DNA from: Phycisphaerae bacterium
GTDB lineage: Bacteria > Planctomycetota > Phycisphaerae > Sedimentisphaerales > Anaerobacaceae
Reading direction: 5' to 3'
Assembly: GCA_028714255.1 (NCBI GenBank)
Contig: JAQTMR010000006.1
Span: forward strand, 1 to 64,000
Length of the DNA stretch: 64,000 bases
Shown here: positions 48,046-57,133 of the stretch, piece after piece
How positions within the stretch are numbered: the stretch's first letter is position 1
How the letters are laid out: the number at the start of each line of letters is the position of its first letter
Notes under the pieces: model-generated
The model's database searches: none
Told to the model about the DNA's origin: nothing
The model's input: only the letters and a program-made list of their open reading frames with translations
Position numbers and translations under genes: made by a program

Positions 48046-48375
48046 GTGAAAACCATCATTCTTTTGCTGATATCGAATGTATTTATGACTATCGCCTGGT
48101 ATGGACACTTAAAGTTTAAATCGGCCCCCTTGTTGGGGGTAATCATCGTTAGCTGGCTAATCGCGTTTTTCGAATACTGCTTTCAGGTCCCGGCCAACCG
48201 AATAGGACACTGCCAGTTTACCGCCGCACAGCTAAAAACCATTCAGGAAGTTATTACCCTGCTGGTTTTTTCCGTCTTTTCCGTCGTATATCTCAAGGAA
48301 GAACTCAAATGGAATTATGCGGTCGGTTTTATAATGATGGTTGCCGCTGTTTTTTTTATATTTAAGAAATGGTAG
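48046..48375 (+). CDS. DMT-superfamily small membrane protein (DUF486)
   Basis: A 109-residue protein with four predicted helices and the DUF486 pattern. It contains FMTIAWYGHLKF near the N-terminus, the central FEYCFQVPANRIGH and the C-terminal YLKEELKWNYAVGF. The GTG start follows a CTGGAAA ribosome-site-like stretch. The family is widespread, uncharacterised and related to drug/metabolite transporters. It ends 3 bases from the convergent radical SAM gene. Confidence 0.88.
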   Translation: MKTIILLLISNVFMTIAWYGHLKFKSAPLLGVIIVSWLIAFFEYCFQVPANRIGHCQFTAAQLKTIQEVITLLVFSVFSVVYLKEELKWNYAVGFIMMVAAVFFIFKKW

Positions 48376-48378
48376 CGA

Positions 48379-50247
48379 TTAATATTCGTATTCTTTTTCG
48401 TCTCGGCTGCGCTTTCTCTGCTCCAGCAGACGGTTAATCCGGGTGATTAAATCCGTTCGGCTGCAGCGCCTGAGAAAATCGGTTACCGTCTTTTCGTTTC
48501 TGCTCTCGCTGTATCGCAGCAAGGCTGCCTGAAGAATCTTTTCCTTGTGCCCTTTCGGGATAAAGATTCTTTTGCCCTTCGTGTCAAGGCCGGACACATA
48601 CATTGCCGTCGAAGCAGTCAACGGCACCGGGCCGAAATCCTGAACCTGCTGGGGACACCAGCCTCGTGAGACCAAATACTCGGTCAGCTTCAGCGCATCA
48701 TCGCTGGTGCAGCCCGGATGCGAGCTTATAAAATACGGCACGATGTATTGCTTTTTACCCGCCCTGCTCGAAGCCTCCTGAAAATACGCCTCGAATTCCT
48801 CGAAGAGTTCGAATGGCGGTTTGCCCATAAGCTCAAGAACTCCGGGACAATAATGTTCGGGAGCGACCTTGAGATGGCCGCCAACAAAATGCCTCGCCAG
48901 CAGGTCGATGTATTCCTTGTTTTGGAGCGCCAAATCGTGACGAATGCCCGAAGCGACATATATATTTATCCGGGAAGACTTGCTGCTTTGCCACTTCAGA
49001 AAAGCTTTCATCATTTCAATCAACGGCCCCGCGTCGGATTTCAAATGCTTGCACACCGAAGGAAAAAGACAGCTCACCATTGCGCAGCCGCCGCCCCTGC
49101 CGCATTTCATCCCGTACATATTAGCCGTCGGCCCGCCTATGTCACTGATAGTGCCGCGAAACTGCTTGTGTTTCGTCAGATTGTCAGCTTCTGCCAATAA
49201 GCTCTCGATGGAACGGGAGCTGATTTCTTTACCCTGATGAAAATAAATCGCGCAAAACGAACAGCCGCCGAAACAGCCCCGATGCGTCGTTATCGAAAAC
49301 TGTATCGGCTCCAAGGCAGGCACGCCGCCGAGCCTGTCATAACGCGGATGCCAATTTCTGGTAAAAGGCGCATCGTATAAATCATCCATCTCTGATGTAC
49401 TTAAAGGTTCCGCCGGCGGCATCACGATAATCTCGCCTGCCTGCTGGTCCTGGATTACGGCCAGTCCCTTCGGATGAGCCTGCGCCTCGTATAATTCCTG
49501 CGCGGACATAACCAAATTCGGTTCGTCCTCCTGCTGCGATAACGAAGGCAGACGAACCGCATTGTCGGGAATTATTGTCCCGCGCCTGACTGGATACGCG
49601 GTGCCCGGGATACCTGCTAAATCACTGATAGCCACGCCTCTGCTTAACCGCTCCGCAATTTCTTTGATTGCCCTTTCGCCCATTCCGTGAACGAGCAAAT
49701 CAGCCTTGGCGTCAATTAACACCGACTTCTTGAGTTTGTCTTCGATATAGTCGTAATGCGCGAGCCTGCGCAAGCTGGCTTCGAGTCCGCCCAAAATAAC
49801 AGGGATTCCCTTGAACGCCTCGCGTACCCGCGCCGCATAAACAAGCAAAGGCCTTCTCGGCCGAAGCCCCAACGCCCCGCCCGGACTATACACATCTCTT
49901 TTCCGCCGATGCCCCATCGAAGCGTAATCATTGAACTGCGAATCGATTGCGCCGGATGTAATCCCCCAAAACAATCTCGGAGGCCCCAGCGTTCGAAACG
50001 CGTCCGCGCTCCGCCAGTCGGGCTGGGCGAGTATCGCAACCTTGTAGCCTGATTTCTCCAGATACCTGCCAATCAGCGCAACGCCGAAACTCGGATGGTC
50101 AACATACCCGTCGCCGGTAACAAGAATAACATCAGCCTGCTTCCACCCGAGCTGACACATCTCCTCAGGAGTAGTTGGGAGAAAAAGACTTGTCGCGGCG
50201 AAGCGTGCCGCAGCCGGATTTGAACTCTCATCTCTCATTTTCGGCAC
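48379..50247 (-). CDS. YgiQ-family radical SAM protein
   Basis: A 622-residue protein of the YgiQ family. An N-terminal cobalamin-binding-like domain (about 30-200) has [23 protein letters not shown]. The radical SAM core has [12 protein letters not shown], where three Cys bind the [4Fe-4S] cluster. The characteristic C-terminal segment is FISSHPGC. The frame can start at GTG 50247 or ATG 50238; neither has a clear ribosome site. The substrate is unknown. The length is usual for YgiQ (600-720). Confidence 0.9.
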   Translation of the reverse strand: MPKMRDESSNPAAARFAATSLFLPTTPEEMCQLGWKQADVILVTGDGYVDHPSFGVALIGRYLEKSGYKVAILAQPDWRSADAFRTLGPPRLFWGITSGAIDSQFNDYASMGHRRKRDVYSPGGALGLRPRRPLLVYAARVREAFKGIPVILGGLEASLRRLAHYDYIEDKLKKSVLIDAKADLLVHGMGERAIKEIAERLSRGVAISDLAGIPGTAYPVRRGTIIPDNAVRLPSLSQQEDEPNLVMSAQELYEAQAHPKGLAVIQDQQAGEIIVMPPAEPLSTSEMDDLYDAPFTRNWHPRYDRLGGVPALEPIQFSITTHRGCFGGCSFCAIYFHQGKEISSRSIESLLAEADNLTKHKQFRGTISDIGGPTANMYGMKCGRGGGCAMVSCLFPSVCKHLKSDAGPLIEMMKAFLKWQSSKSSRINIYVASGIRHDLALQNKEYIDLLARHFVGGHLKVAPEHYCPGVLELMGKPPFELFEEFEAYFQEASSRAGKKQYIVPYFISSHPGCTSDDALKLTEYLVSRGWCPQQVQDFGPVPLTASTAMYVSGLDTKGKRIFIPKGHKEKILQAALLRYSESRNEKTVTDFLRRCSRTDLITRINRLLEQRKRSRDEKEYEY

Positions 50248-50648
50248 ATGGGCCGGTGGTTCTACATGTTCTTGAAAAGACTTCTAACGTTGGTTGGGCG
50301 TCCTGCCCGGCGTTTATTGCTGATTGTCTTTCGGCCCTTACTGGTTCGCATCCGGGCCCTGAAACCGCTTTTCCGTAACTTCTTAATACTGCTCTTGCGT
50401 CGGCTTTCCATTGATTATGTCCTCTATTAGTAATAGCTTATCTTCATCCGAAATTCACGAAGACAGCATTATAACCTTATTTAATTTCGTTTCAAGCTAA
50501 ATAACTGACGGGGTCCTGCGGCTGCGCCACACTGTACAATTCGCCCCCCTTCCCCTGTCATTTCCGCGAAGGCGGGGATCCGCTTTTCGTCATTGCGAGG
50601 AGCGAAAGCGACGAAGCAATCTCGACCCCGCCCGACCAAAAATGCGAC
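50248..50648. other. Intergenic region with dispersed repeats
   Basis: No gene is supported; short plus-strand frames here are not gene-like. The 3' part (about 50543-50625) carries two common interspersed repeats, of the type TCATTTCCGCGAAGGCGG and GTCATTGCGAGGAGCG, back to back. Confidence 0.55.
50543..50625. repeat. Two adjacent dispersed palindrome-type repeats
   Basis: TCATTTCCGCGAAGGCGGGG (about 50549) and GTCATTGCGAGGAGCGAAAG (about 50580) are both interspersed repeat types seen in many bacterial genomes. The first is related to the copy at 53667-53742. Confidence 0.6.
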
Positions 50649-51443
50649 TCAATCCCCCTTCTTTTTCACCTCTCCGGTCATAGGAACGAATCGAACAGGC
50701 ATAACGTTTCTCTTGCTGAGATTTCCCTTCTCGTCTTTGGTTATCAATACGAGATATTGAAAACCCGCCTCGGTCTCGTAAGGCAGTATCATCCTGCCGC
50801 CCGGCTTTAACTGCTCGACCAAAGGCTGCGGGATTCGCTCCGCCGCCGCCGTACCGATTATCGCATCGAAAGGCCCCTTCTCCGGCCAGCCGAAATACCC
50901 GTCGCCGGCCCTGACGAATACATTCGGATAACCAAGCTCTTTTAATTTCTCATCCGCGTATTTCGCCAGCCCTTCAACAATCTCTATCGTATATACCTCC
51001 GCCGCGATTTCTGCACACACTGCCGCCTGATAGCCCGACCCCGTCCCGATTTCCAACACCTTCGAAGTAGGATTAAGTTCCAGCGCCTCGGTCATAAACG
51101 CCACGATATAAGGCTGGCTTATCGTCTGGCCGAGGCCTATCGGAAGCGGACGGTCCGTGTAGGCTAATTTCCGCACATTCTCCGGAACGAACGCGTGCCT
51201 CGGCACAATCCGCATCGCGCTTAAAACGTTAAGGTCTCGAATGTCCCTCGCCTCAATCTGCGCGATTACCATTCTCTCCCGTTCTTTTGCCCGTTCCGTG
51301 AAAGCCGGATGCTTATGTTCCTGCCGTGCCGGTTTTTCCTCTTTCGCCCCCGGCTGATTCACATCGGCGAAAACGCTCGCAGCAAAAAAAATCACCGCAG
51401 ACAAAAATACTATTTTGAATAATCTCAGATACTTCGCACCCAT
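50649..51443 (-). CDS. pcm: Protein-L-isoaspartate O-methyltransferase, exported form
   Basis: A 264-residue Pcm from the ATG at 51443, where a signal peptide follows directly (IVFLSAVIFFAASVFA). A GTG at 51500 overlapping the upstream stop is an alternative. The catalytic domain has SAMRIVPRHAFVP, the SAM-binding motif VLEIGTGSGYQAAV and the Pcm-specific GLGQTISQPYIVAFM. It repairs isoaspartyl residues. The export signal suggests a periplasmic enzyme, which is seen in some Gram-negative Pcm proteins. Translation is coupled to the upstream gene if GTG is used. Confidence 0.9.
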   Translation of the reverse strand: MGAKYLRLFKIVFLSAVIFFAASVFADVNQPGAKEEKPARQEHKHPAFTERAKERERMVIAQIEARDIRDLNVLSAMRIVPRHAFVPENVRKLAYTDRPLPIGLGQTISQPYIVAFMTEALELNPTSKVLEIGTGSGYQAAVCAEIAAEVYTIEIVEGLAKYADEKLKELGYPNVFVRAGDGYFGWPEKGPFDAIIGTAAAERIPQPLVEQLKPGGRMILPYETEAGFQYLVLITKDEKGNLSKRNVMPVRFVPMTGEVKKKGD

Positions 51444-51496
51444 TTTCCCGCCAATTCTTCTTTGTATAGAACATGCAGTGGTAAAACTGCTCGTAC

Positions 51497-52291
51497 TCAC
51501 CTAAGACCAATATAAGCAATCCAAAATTTATTGTCCAACGCAGTACTGATCGCTGAGGAATGCGCAAACACAAACAGGGAAACACGTTTTTTGTTGACGC
51601 AATGGAAATCAGCAGTCGGAATAACATAGCCGTGCCATCCTGTTTTCACGGGTAATTTCAACTTTGTCTCATTACTTTCTCTGTCTTTGAAGCCGATTTC
51701 TATAATATCGTTGGCCTCGGAATTGAGAATAAGAAGCATCTCTGATTTCTGTGATAGATCAACGGAAAAAACACCAAAATACTTACACAGCATGAACCCA
51801 GACCATGAATTCATGGGGCGGAGATGTGACTCAAGATATATGCACTCTTTTGGAATTGGCACAGGACGTGATATCTCGGCAGTAAAAGCCTGCAACAAAT
51901 TTGTGTCTTGTTTATGATATTTATTTGCGCTTAACTCAACTGTCTTTGGGGAAAGCCACATCAATGTCTTGGGAAATGCCAGATTCTTTTGGTGTTTGAT
52001 ATACATCGAAGAATTAGATTGAAGTGGCAGACGAATTACATACCCGAAGTCAGGAGTAATCATCTTGTACCTGCTTGCAGCATTAAGGAAAAGGGCGATA
52101 GTCAAGACAAATCCGGACGTTAGGATGCCTGCGAAGCAGAAAAAGCCTATGCGGTAGATTCTGTCCCGTGTCTCATTGGGGCATTTTTTGCTCGGAACTG
52201 AATGGAGTGCCCACTGAATGAATGGAGTAAGAACAGCAGCTACTAAGGTAGCTGTTGCTGTGACTAACGCGGCAAGTATATAGGAATCCAT
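51497..52291 (-). CDS. Unknown membrane protein upstream of pcm
   Basis: A 264-residue protein with two N-terminal membrane helices (about 6-28 and 48-72) and a ~190-residue soluble C-terminal domain. I recognise no motif or family. Its stop overlaps the possible GTG start of pcm by two bases (GTGA). The pair may be co-transcribed, though the composition here is more AT-rich than pcm. Confidence 0.55.
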   Translation of the reverse strand: MDSYILAALVTATATLVAAVLTPFIQWALHSVPSKKCPNETRDRIYRIGFFCFAGILTSGFVLTIALFLNAASRYKMITPDFGYVIRLPLQSNSSMYIKHQKNLAFPKTLMWLSPKTVELSANKYHKQDTNLLQAFTAEISRPVPIPKECIYLESHLRPMNSWSGFMLCKYFGVFSVDLSQKSEMLLILNSEANDIIEIGFKDRESNETKLKLPVKTGWHGYVIPTADFHCVNKKRVSLFVFAHSSAISTALDNKFWIAYIGLR

Positions 52292-52438
52292 TTAAATTTC
52301 TTCTCCGCCAATTCTTATTTCATAATCAGCATGGGCAATTCCGCAATTTTGCCCTTTTAGTTTTGATTTTTAATTTTCATTATTATCCCCCCAATCCCAC
52401 CCAAACACAAGGCGGAAATTTGGCTGGTTAAAATAGGG

Positions 52439-52804
52439 CTATTGGATTTGTTCTATTCGCTTGATTGTACTGCTGCAGCCGATTTCGTATGCGCCCGGGT
52501 CTTTGGCAACCAGAAAGAAAATCGTCGTATCATCATTCGCTATATTGCCGATGAATTTTTCCCGCTGGGCGTCCCCGAATAACTCCGCTGCCAGCTCGGC
52601 ATCGAGACAAACTCCCCCGCCCGGCAGCGCAGACTGGTATTCGGCCATAAGCTCCTCGAATTTGCGTCTGGAGATATGAACCGCGCCCGAAAGCCTCTGC
52701 AATCCGCCGTCGCCCGCCCGTCTGGCCCAGAGTTCCTTATCGGCCTCGACCGACTGGATATAAACGCTCGAATTGCTTGTAAAATACTCTCTCCGCATAA
52801 CCAA
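52439..52804 (-). CDS. Unknown 121-residue protein
   Basis: A small soluble protein with no family I recognise. It has no signal peptide. The middle is a helical ELMAEYQSALPGGG segment, then VCLDAELAAELFGD. The C-terminal part is beta-rich with FFLVAKDPGAYEIGC. Codon choice resembles the surrounding genes, which supports it as real. No strong ribosome site precedes the start. Confidence 0.45.
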   Translation of the reverse strand: MVMRREYFTSNSSVYIQSVEADKELWARRAGDGGLQRLSGAVHISRRKFEELMAEYQSALPGGGVCLDAELAAELFGDAQREKFIGNIANDDTTIFFLVAKDPGAYEIGCSSTIKRIEQIQ

Positions 52805-52940
52805 TTCCGTAACCGCTTAAAAGCCGGTAGAAGCAATCCGTTATCTTGTTACAGACCCCAATTACTCTCTATCATATTTCTTCCCGCTATTTTTGCAAAG
52901 GATAATAAATTACTTTTTCGCCCTTTCAAAAAAATATTCA

Positions 52941-53013
52941 GCTACAGAGGGCACAGAGAACACAGAGATATAAAAGTTAAAAAAATCCGTGCAAATCCAT
53001 GGTTAATTTTTAT
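52941..53013 (+). repeat. 'Cacagag' dispersed repeat
   Basis: The core is GCTACAGAGGGCACAGAG followed by AACACAGAG and, further on, AAATCCATGGTTAATTTTTA. Related copies occur at 216-236 (reversed), 10863-10937 and 62488-62516. Confidence 0.65.
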
Positions 53014-53124
53014 AAAACCGCACGGCCTCAAGCAGCCAGGGGGCAGGCCGCAAGCTCGGAGGAGGAAAAAAACAGTAAACGAGCCGTCAGGCCGTGCAGT
53101 AAACGGGGGAGGGAATTTTCTCTG

Positions 53125-53298
53125 TCAGGATTTCCTAATTTCAAAAAAACCTCCCGCCACCCAGCAGACTATCCACCCCGCGCAACATAGTGTGCACATA
53201 ACACCTAACACGAACTCCTCGGCGACAGGCAGACATGCTAAAACTACTGCTGTTGCCAGCACAAGTCGGAACAATCCCCTTTTGAACGTGAGTTTCAT
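53125..53298 (-). CDS. Possible small two-helix membrane protein
   Basis: A 57-residue frame from ATG 53298, preceded by AAGGA 9 bases upstream. It has a basic N-terminus (MKLTFKRGLFR), a hydrophobic segment (LVLATAVVLACLPV), a second hydrophobic segment rich in Cys and Trp (MCTLCCAGWIVCWVAGGFF) and a charged end. Small size and isolation keep confidence low. The stem-rich element lies directly upstream on the same strand and could be its leader. Confidence 0.4.
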   Translation of the reverse strand: MKLTFKRGLFRLVLATAVVLACLPVAEEFVLGVMCTLCCAGWIVCWVAGGFFEIRKS

Positions 53299-53334
53299 GG
53301 CCGCAGTCCTTTCCGCGGCGGGCATAAAATTAAA

Positions 53335-53501
53335 GAGCACCGCCGCAATTACGCTCGGTCAGGGGCAGGAAACCCCTTGGGAACGTAAAGGACGATGCTC
53401 TTTCTATAGCTTTACGAAAGCACCCGCTGCTTTGTACAAAAGCAATCGGTGCTCCCCGTAAACGAGAGCACCGAGCCTTCCAACCGTTTCCCAAGTCCTT
53501 T
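53335..53501 (-). ncRNA. Candidate structured RNA or switch-like leader
   Basis: Dense nested complementarity is visible. CTTGGGAA/TTCCCAAG (53376-53383 with 53488-53495) closes a domain. Inside it are CGTAAAG/CTTTACG (53384-53390 with 53410-53416), AAAGCA/TGCTTT (53417-53422 with 53428-53433) and CGGTGCTC/GAGCACCG (53447-53454 with 53466-53473). A second GAGCACCG at 53335-53342 could compete for the 53447 arm. An alternative outer pairing AAAGGAC/GTCCTTT (53387-53393 with 53495-53501) also exists. The strand is not certain; minus is chosen because of the downstream small frame. Confidence 0.4.
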
Positions 53502-53666
53502 TTCCTGCTTTGACCGAAACGTTTGAAATCTCAGTGATACACTTTATTTGCGGTTTTCTCTCCGCTACTTATATTATATCCCGAATCGGCATTCGGGCAA
53601 ACAAAACTTTCAAAAAATTCCCGCCCTTTTTCTGGGTATATGCATGCTTACGATTTCATAAAAAGT

Positions 53667-53742
53667 GTCATTCCCGCGAAAGCGGGAATCCATATCAACT
53701 ATAAATTGCTGGATACCTGCTTTCGCAGGTATGACAACCGAA
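53667..53742. repeat. Palindromic dispersed repeat
   Basis: Two arms, TCATTCCCGCGAAAGCGGGA and CCTGCTTTCGCAGGTATGAC, form a long imperfect inverted repeat of a type common in bacterial genomes. It is related to the repeat at 50549. Confidence 0.7.
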
Positions 53743-53929
53743 CAGGTCTGTACGAAAAGGCTATAAAACGGCTTGTAAACCAGTTATTCCAACCCCGTTT
53801 TCAGCCGATATAAACGCCCAACTTTCGCAAAAAACCACTTGCAGCTCCGGCAAACCTTTTTTACAATAGCGGTATCTTTTGGCAAGTTAAAAATAATAAA
53901 TAGTAAATAGAAAATCATAAATAATTGAC

Positions 53930-54001
53930 GCGGGTGTAGCTCAGTGGTAGAGCGTCACGTTGCCAACGTGAATGTCGTGAGTTCGAGCCTCATCACCCGC
54001 T
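53930..54001 (+). tRNA. tRNA-Gly (GCC)
   Basis: A 72-base cloverleaf with acceptor GCGGGTG/CACCCGC, D arm GCTC/GAGC, anticodon stem CACGT/ACGTG with loop TGCCA inside TTGCCAA (anticodon GCC), and T loop TTCGAGC. The discriminator is T. No CCA is encoded. Confidence 0.95.
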
Positions 54002-54224
54002 TTGTATAACCGTGACCCGTTACTCGGCTCTTGTGACCCGTCGTTTTCGAGCCACGAGACACGAGCGGCGAATTACGGATATAGTATCGGCGAGTTACCG
54101 GCTAAATGTAGTCAGGGCGATGGTTGCCGATATGTTTAAAAATTGCTGAAATTGGGCTTAGAGAACTTGTTTTCTCGATGCCTTTTTTGTTTATTATCTC
54201 ATAGATTCGGTTAGGAGCGCCAAA

Positions 54225-55757
54225 ATGGCTGACGAAGAAAAGCAAACCACAATGGTAAAGAACACGGTAAAAATCGAAGAGGCAGGCCCCTGCAAGAAAA
54301 AAGTCTCCATAGAGGTCCCGGAAGAAACGGTCAAAGCAACCTCCGACGAACAGTACGAGACATTGCGCAAGGATGCTTTAGTGCCGGGCTTTCGCAAAGG
54401 CAGAGTCCCCCGCAGGCTTTTGGAGAAAAGGTTCGGCAAAGAAACATCCGAGCAGGTCAAACTGAAACTGCTGGCTGACGCGAGCGAGTCGGCCCTTAAA
54501 GATAACAAGCTCGAAGTTCTTCGCGACCCGGACATCGACTACGAAAAGGTGGAGCTGCCCGAAACAGGGCCTTTGAAATTCGAGTTCGAGGTCGAAGTGC
54601 GTCCGGAGTTCGATTTGCCCAAACTCGAAGGCATACCCGTCGAAAAGACAAAATTGAAAATTACAGACGAGCAAATCGACAGTGAAATCGAGCAGCTGCA
54701 AAAATGGTCGGGTATATGGACGCCTCGCGAAGGCGGAACAGTCGAGCTCGAAGACCAGGTAATCGCCGACGTGATGCTGAAAGTCGAAGGCGTCGAAGAG
54801 GAAGAAAAACTCGACAACGTCGAGATATACGCCCGGCGAAACGGCTTTGTCGGAGCAATACCCGTAGAAAAACTCGATGAGCTTCTCACAGGCGCCAAAT
54901 CCGGCAGCTACAAACACATAAGCGTTGATGTCCCGAAAACGTATTACCGACAGGAGTACCGCGGCAAAAAAGTTGAGGTTCATATCACCGTCAAAGAATC
55001 AAAATATCTCAAGCCCGCGGAGCTGAACGAAAATCTCTTCAACAGGTTCGGCGTCAAAGACGAAGCCGAGTTGAAAGACAAACTGCGCGAGAGCCTGCAG
55101 GCAAGACTCGAACAGCAGTCACGCGGCGAGATGGCTGAGCAGATTCACAAATATATGCTCGACAATACCAAACTCGACCTGCCTGTGAACGTCGTCGCGG
55201 AACAATCGACCTCGATATTGCAGAGACAATATACCAACCTGCTGATGCGCGGAGTCGGACGCGAGCAAATCGAAGAGCAGATGGAACAACTCAAGGCTGG
55301 CAGTGAGCAGCAGGCGAAAGAGCAGCTCAAGACGTTCTTTATAATGAATAAGGTCGCGGAGAAATTCGACATCGAAGTCAGCGAAGAGGAAATGAACGGC
55401 CATATCGCACAATTAGCCGTTCAGCGCGGACAGCGTCCCGAAAGAATGAGGGAAGAAATGCTGCGTGACGGCTCGCTGGTACAATTCAGGCTCCAGGTCC
55501 GGGAAGATAAGTGCATCGCGAAATTACTCGAATCGGCAAAAATAACGGAAGTCGAGCCTAAAAAAGAAATCAAAAAGGCCGAGAAAAAACCGGCTAAGAC
55601 CGAGAAGACCGTAAAGAAAGAAGAAACAACTAAGCCGGCAGCTAAGAAGTCAGCGCCGAAAACCGCTAAAAAGACAGCCCCGGCAGAGAAAAAACCGTCC
55701 CAAAAAAGCAAAACAACCGCCCAAAAAAAGAAACCTAAGGGCAAAAATACCCGATAA
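54225..55757 (+). CDS. tig: Trigger factor with basic C-terminal tail
   Basis: A 510-residue ribosome-associated chaperone. The N-terminal ribosome-binding domain has the signature PGFRKGRVPRRL. A FKBP-like middle domain (about 160-255) and the helical C-terminal chaperone domain (about 260-445) follow. The last ~65 residues are an unusual Lys/Ala/Pro/Thr tail with repeated KKxxKxx and PAAKKSAPK motifs, beyond the usual ~430-residue length. TTAGGAG lies upstream of the ATG. It heads a tig-clpP1-clpP2-lipoprotein gene set. Confidence 0.95.
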   Translation: MADEEKQTTMVKNTVKIEEAGPCKKKVSIEVPEETVKATSDEQYETLRKDALVPGFRKGRVPRRLLEKRFGKETSEQVKLKLLADASESALKDNKLEVLRDPDIDYEKVELPETGPLKFEFEVEVRPEFDLPKLEGIPVEKTKLKITDEQIDSEIEQLQKWSGIWTPREGGTVELEDQVIADVMLKVEGVEEEEKLDNVEIYARRNGFVGAIPVEKLDELLTGAKSGSYKHISVDVPKTYYRQEYRGKKVEVHITVKESKYLKPAELNENLFNRFGVKDEAELKDKLRESLQARLEQQSRGEMAEQIHKYMLDNTKLDLPVNVVAEQSTSILQRQYTNLLMRGVGREQIEEQMEQLKAGSEQQAKEQLKTFFIMNKVAEKFDIEVSEEEMNGHIAQLAVQRGQRPERMREEMLRDGSLVQFRLQVREDKCIAKLLESAKITEVEPKKEIKKAEKKPAKTEKTVKKEETTKPAAKKSAPKTAKKTAPAEKKPSQKSKTTAQKKKPKGKNTR

Positions 55758-55795
55758 GGGAGTGTTTGGGTATAGACAATATAAGGAAGCAATAA

Positions 55796-56443
55796 ATGTT
55801 CATTGAACATCCCGAAAGAAAGATTTTGAAACCTCAGGAAATATACGACCAGTACGGCCCCGGAAGCGATTATCAGCGATTCCGCCAGATGAGCCTCGAC
55901 GATATGCTGCTGGACAACCGTATTGTCTTTTTGATTGGCGAGATATCATACGCCAGGGCCGCCGAGGTCATTATGAAGATGCTCTACCTCGACAATCTCA
56001 AACGCAACAGCGAAATCAGCCTGTACATCAATTCTCCCGGCGGCAGCGTTGACGATACGATGGCTATTTACGACACCATGCACTTCGTCAATTCCCCTGT
56101 CGCGACCTATTGTATCGGCAGGGCCCAGTCCGGCGGTGCGGTGGTATTGGCAGCCGGCACAAAAGGCAAACGCTTCGCCCTTCCGCACGCAAAGGTTATG
56201 CTTCACCAGCCGTGGGGCGGCGTCACGGGCCAGGCTTCGGATATCAAAATCCAGGCGGAAGAAATCCTCAAAGCCAAAACCATGCTAAACGAGATTCTCG
56301 CCAAACACACGGGACTGCCTATCGAAAAAATCGCCGCCGAAACTGAAAGAGACAGATATATGACCGCAGACGAAGCAAAAGAGTACGGCCTTATTGACGA
56401 GGTGCTCCACGAACACGACGATAAAGAAAAAGATAAAAAGTAA
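55796..56443 (+). CDS. clpP: ATP-dependent Clp protease proteolytic subunit (copy 1)
   Basis: A 215-residue ClpP with the triad intact: Ser112 in GRAQSGGAV, His137 in VMLHQP and Asp186 in ERDRYMTADEA. The Ser context is AQSGG rather than the usual AASMG. The N-terminal ~40 residues are divergent from the canonical [15 protein letters not shown] motif, which matters because that segment lines the axial pore. It lies between tig and the second clpP, 38 and 25 bases away. It probably forms a mixed complex with that protein. Confidence 0.93.
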   Translation: MFIEHPERKILKPQEIYDQYGPGSDYQRFRQMSLDDMLLDNRIVFLIGEISYARAAEVIMKMLYLDNLKRNSEISLYINSPGGSVDDTMAIYDTMHFVNSPVATYCIGRAQSGGAVVLAAGTKGKRFALPHAKVMLHQPWGGVTGQASDIKIQAEEILKAKTMLNEILAKHTGLPIEKIAAETERDRYMTADEAKEYGLIDEVLHEHDDKEKDKK

Positions 56444-56467
56444 ATCAGCCTATACGAGATATGAGAT

Positions 56468-57100
56468 ATGACTATTAATCAAACTTTAGTGCCGATAGTA
56501 ATCGAAAAAAGCGGACGAACCGAACGCGCCTACGATATTTATTCCAGACTGCTCAAGGACAGAATCGTCTTTCTTGGCGGCAGCGTTAACGATGATACGG
56601 CGAATCTAATTGTCGCACAGATGCTCTTCCTGAGCAACGAAGATAACAAGGCCGACATCCACTTTTATATCAATTCAGGAGGCGGCTCAATCACCGCGGG
56701 CCTTGCGATATACGACACCATGCAGTTCCTGCGATGCGACGTCGCGACTTACTGCGTCGGACAAGCGGCGAGTATGGCCGCGGTATTACTGGCAAGCGGA
56801 AAGGCCGGCAAACGCTTTGTCCTCAATAACAGCAGAGCTCTTTTACATCAGCCGTTAATTTCAGGCGTACTCGAAGGACCCGCTACCGATTTGGATATCG
56901 AAGCGAAGGAAATATTGCGGTTACGCAACAGACTTTATAATATATTGGCCAGGCATACGGGGCAAACCCCCGAAAAGGTAGAAAAGGATTGCGACCGAAA
57001 TCTCTGGCTCGAGGCGGAAGAGGCAATCAACTACGGATTAGCCGACAGGATATTGCAGAAAGCGCCTGAAATCGCCAAGCACCAGGAACAGAACGGTTAA
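56468..57100 (+). CDS. clpP: ATP-dependent Clp protease proteolytic subunit (copy 2)
   Basis: A 210-residue ClpP with the canonical N-terminus ([18 protein letters not shown]), Ser102 in GQAASMAAV and His127 in ALLHQP. At the catalytic Asp position it has Asn178 ([12 protein letters not shown]), as in Listeria ClpP1. There is a 2-residue insertion after the His. Such a change usually lowers activity of the homomer, so this copy may depend on the first. No clpX or clpA is in the window. Confidence 0.93.
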   Translation: MTINQTLVPIVIEKSGRTERAYDIYSRLLKDRIVFLGGSVNDDTANLIVAQMLFLSNEDNKADIHFYINSGGGSITAGLAIYDTMQFLRCDVATYCVGQAASMAAVLLASGKAGKRFVLNNSRALLHQPLISGVLEGPATDLDIEAKEILRLRNRLYNILARHTGQTPEKVEKDCDRNLWLEAEEAINYGLADRILQKAPEIAKHQEQNG

Positions 57101-57133
57101 AAAAAACACGAATGGATTGAAAGGGCTGCGCAG

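Larger units (their letters stand above)
52805..53929. other. Gene-poor kilobase with repeats and a possible structured RNA
   Basis: Only a small membrane-protein frame (53125-53298) and a stem-rich element (53335-53501) are supported. It also holds a 'cacagag' repeat (52941-53013) and a palindromic repeat (53667-53742). The plus-strand frame at 52676-53461 runs through repeats and is not credible. Confidence 0.5.

Noticed and set aside
52676-53461. Plus-strand 261-residue frame
   Set aside because: It crosses dispersed repeats and the structured element, overlaps a minus-strand gene, and has no domain.
53335-53501. Known riboswitch (cobalamin, c-di-AMP, c-di-GMP, glutamine types)
   Set aside because: None of the conserved core motifs that I know for these classes is present.
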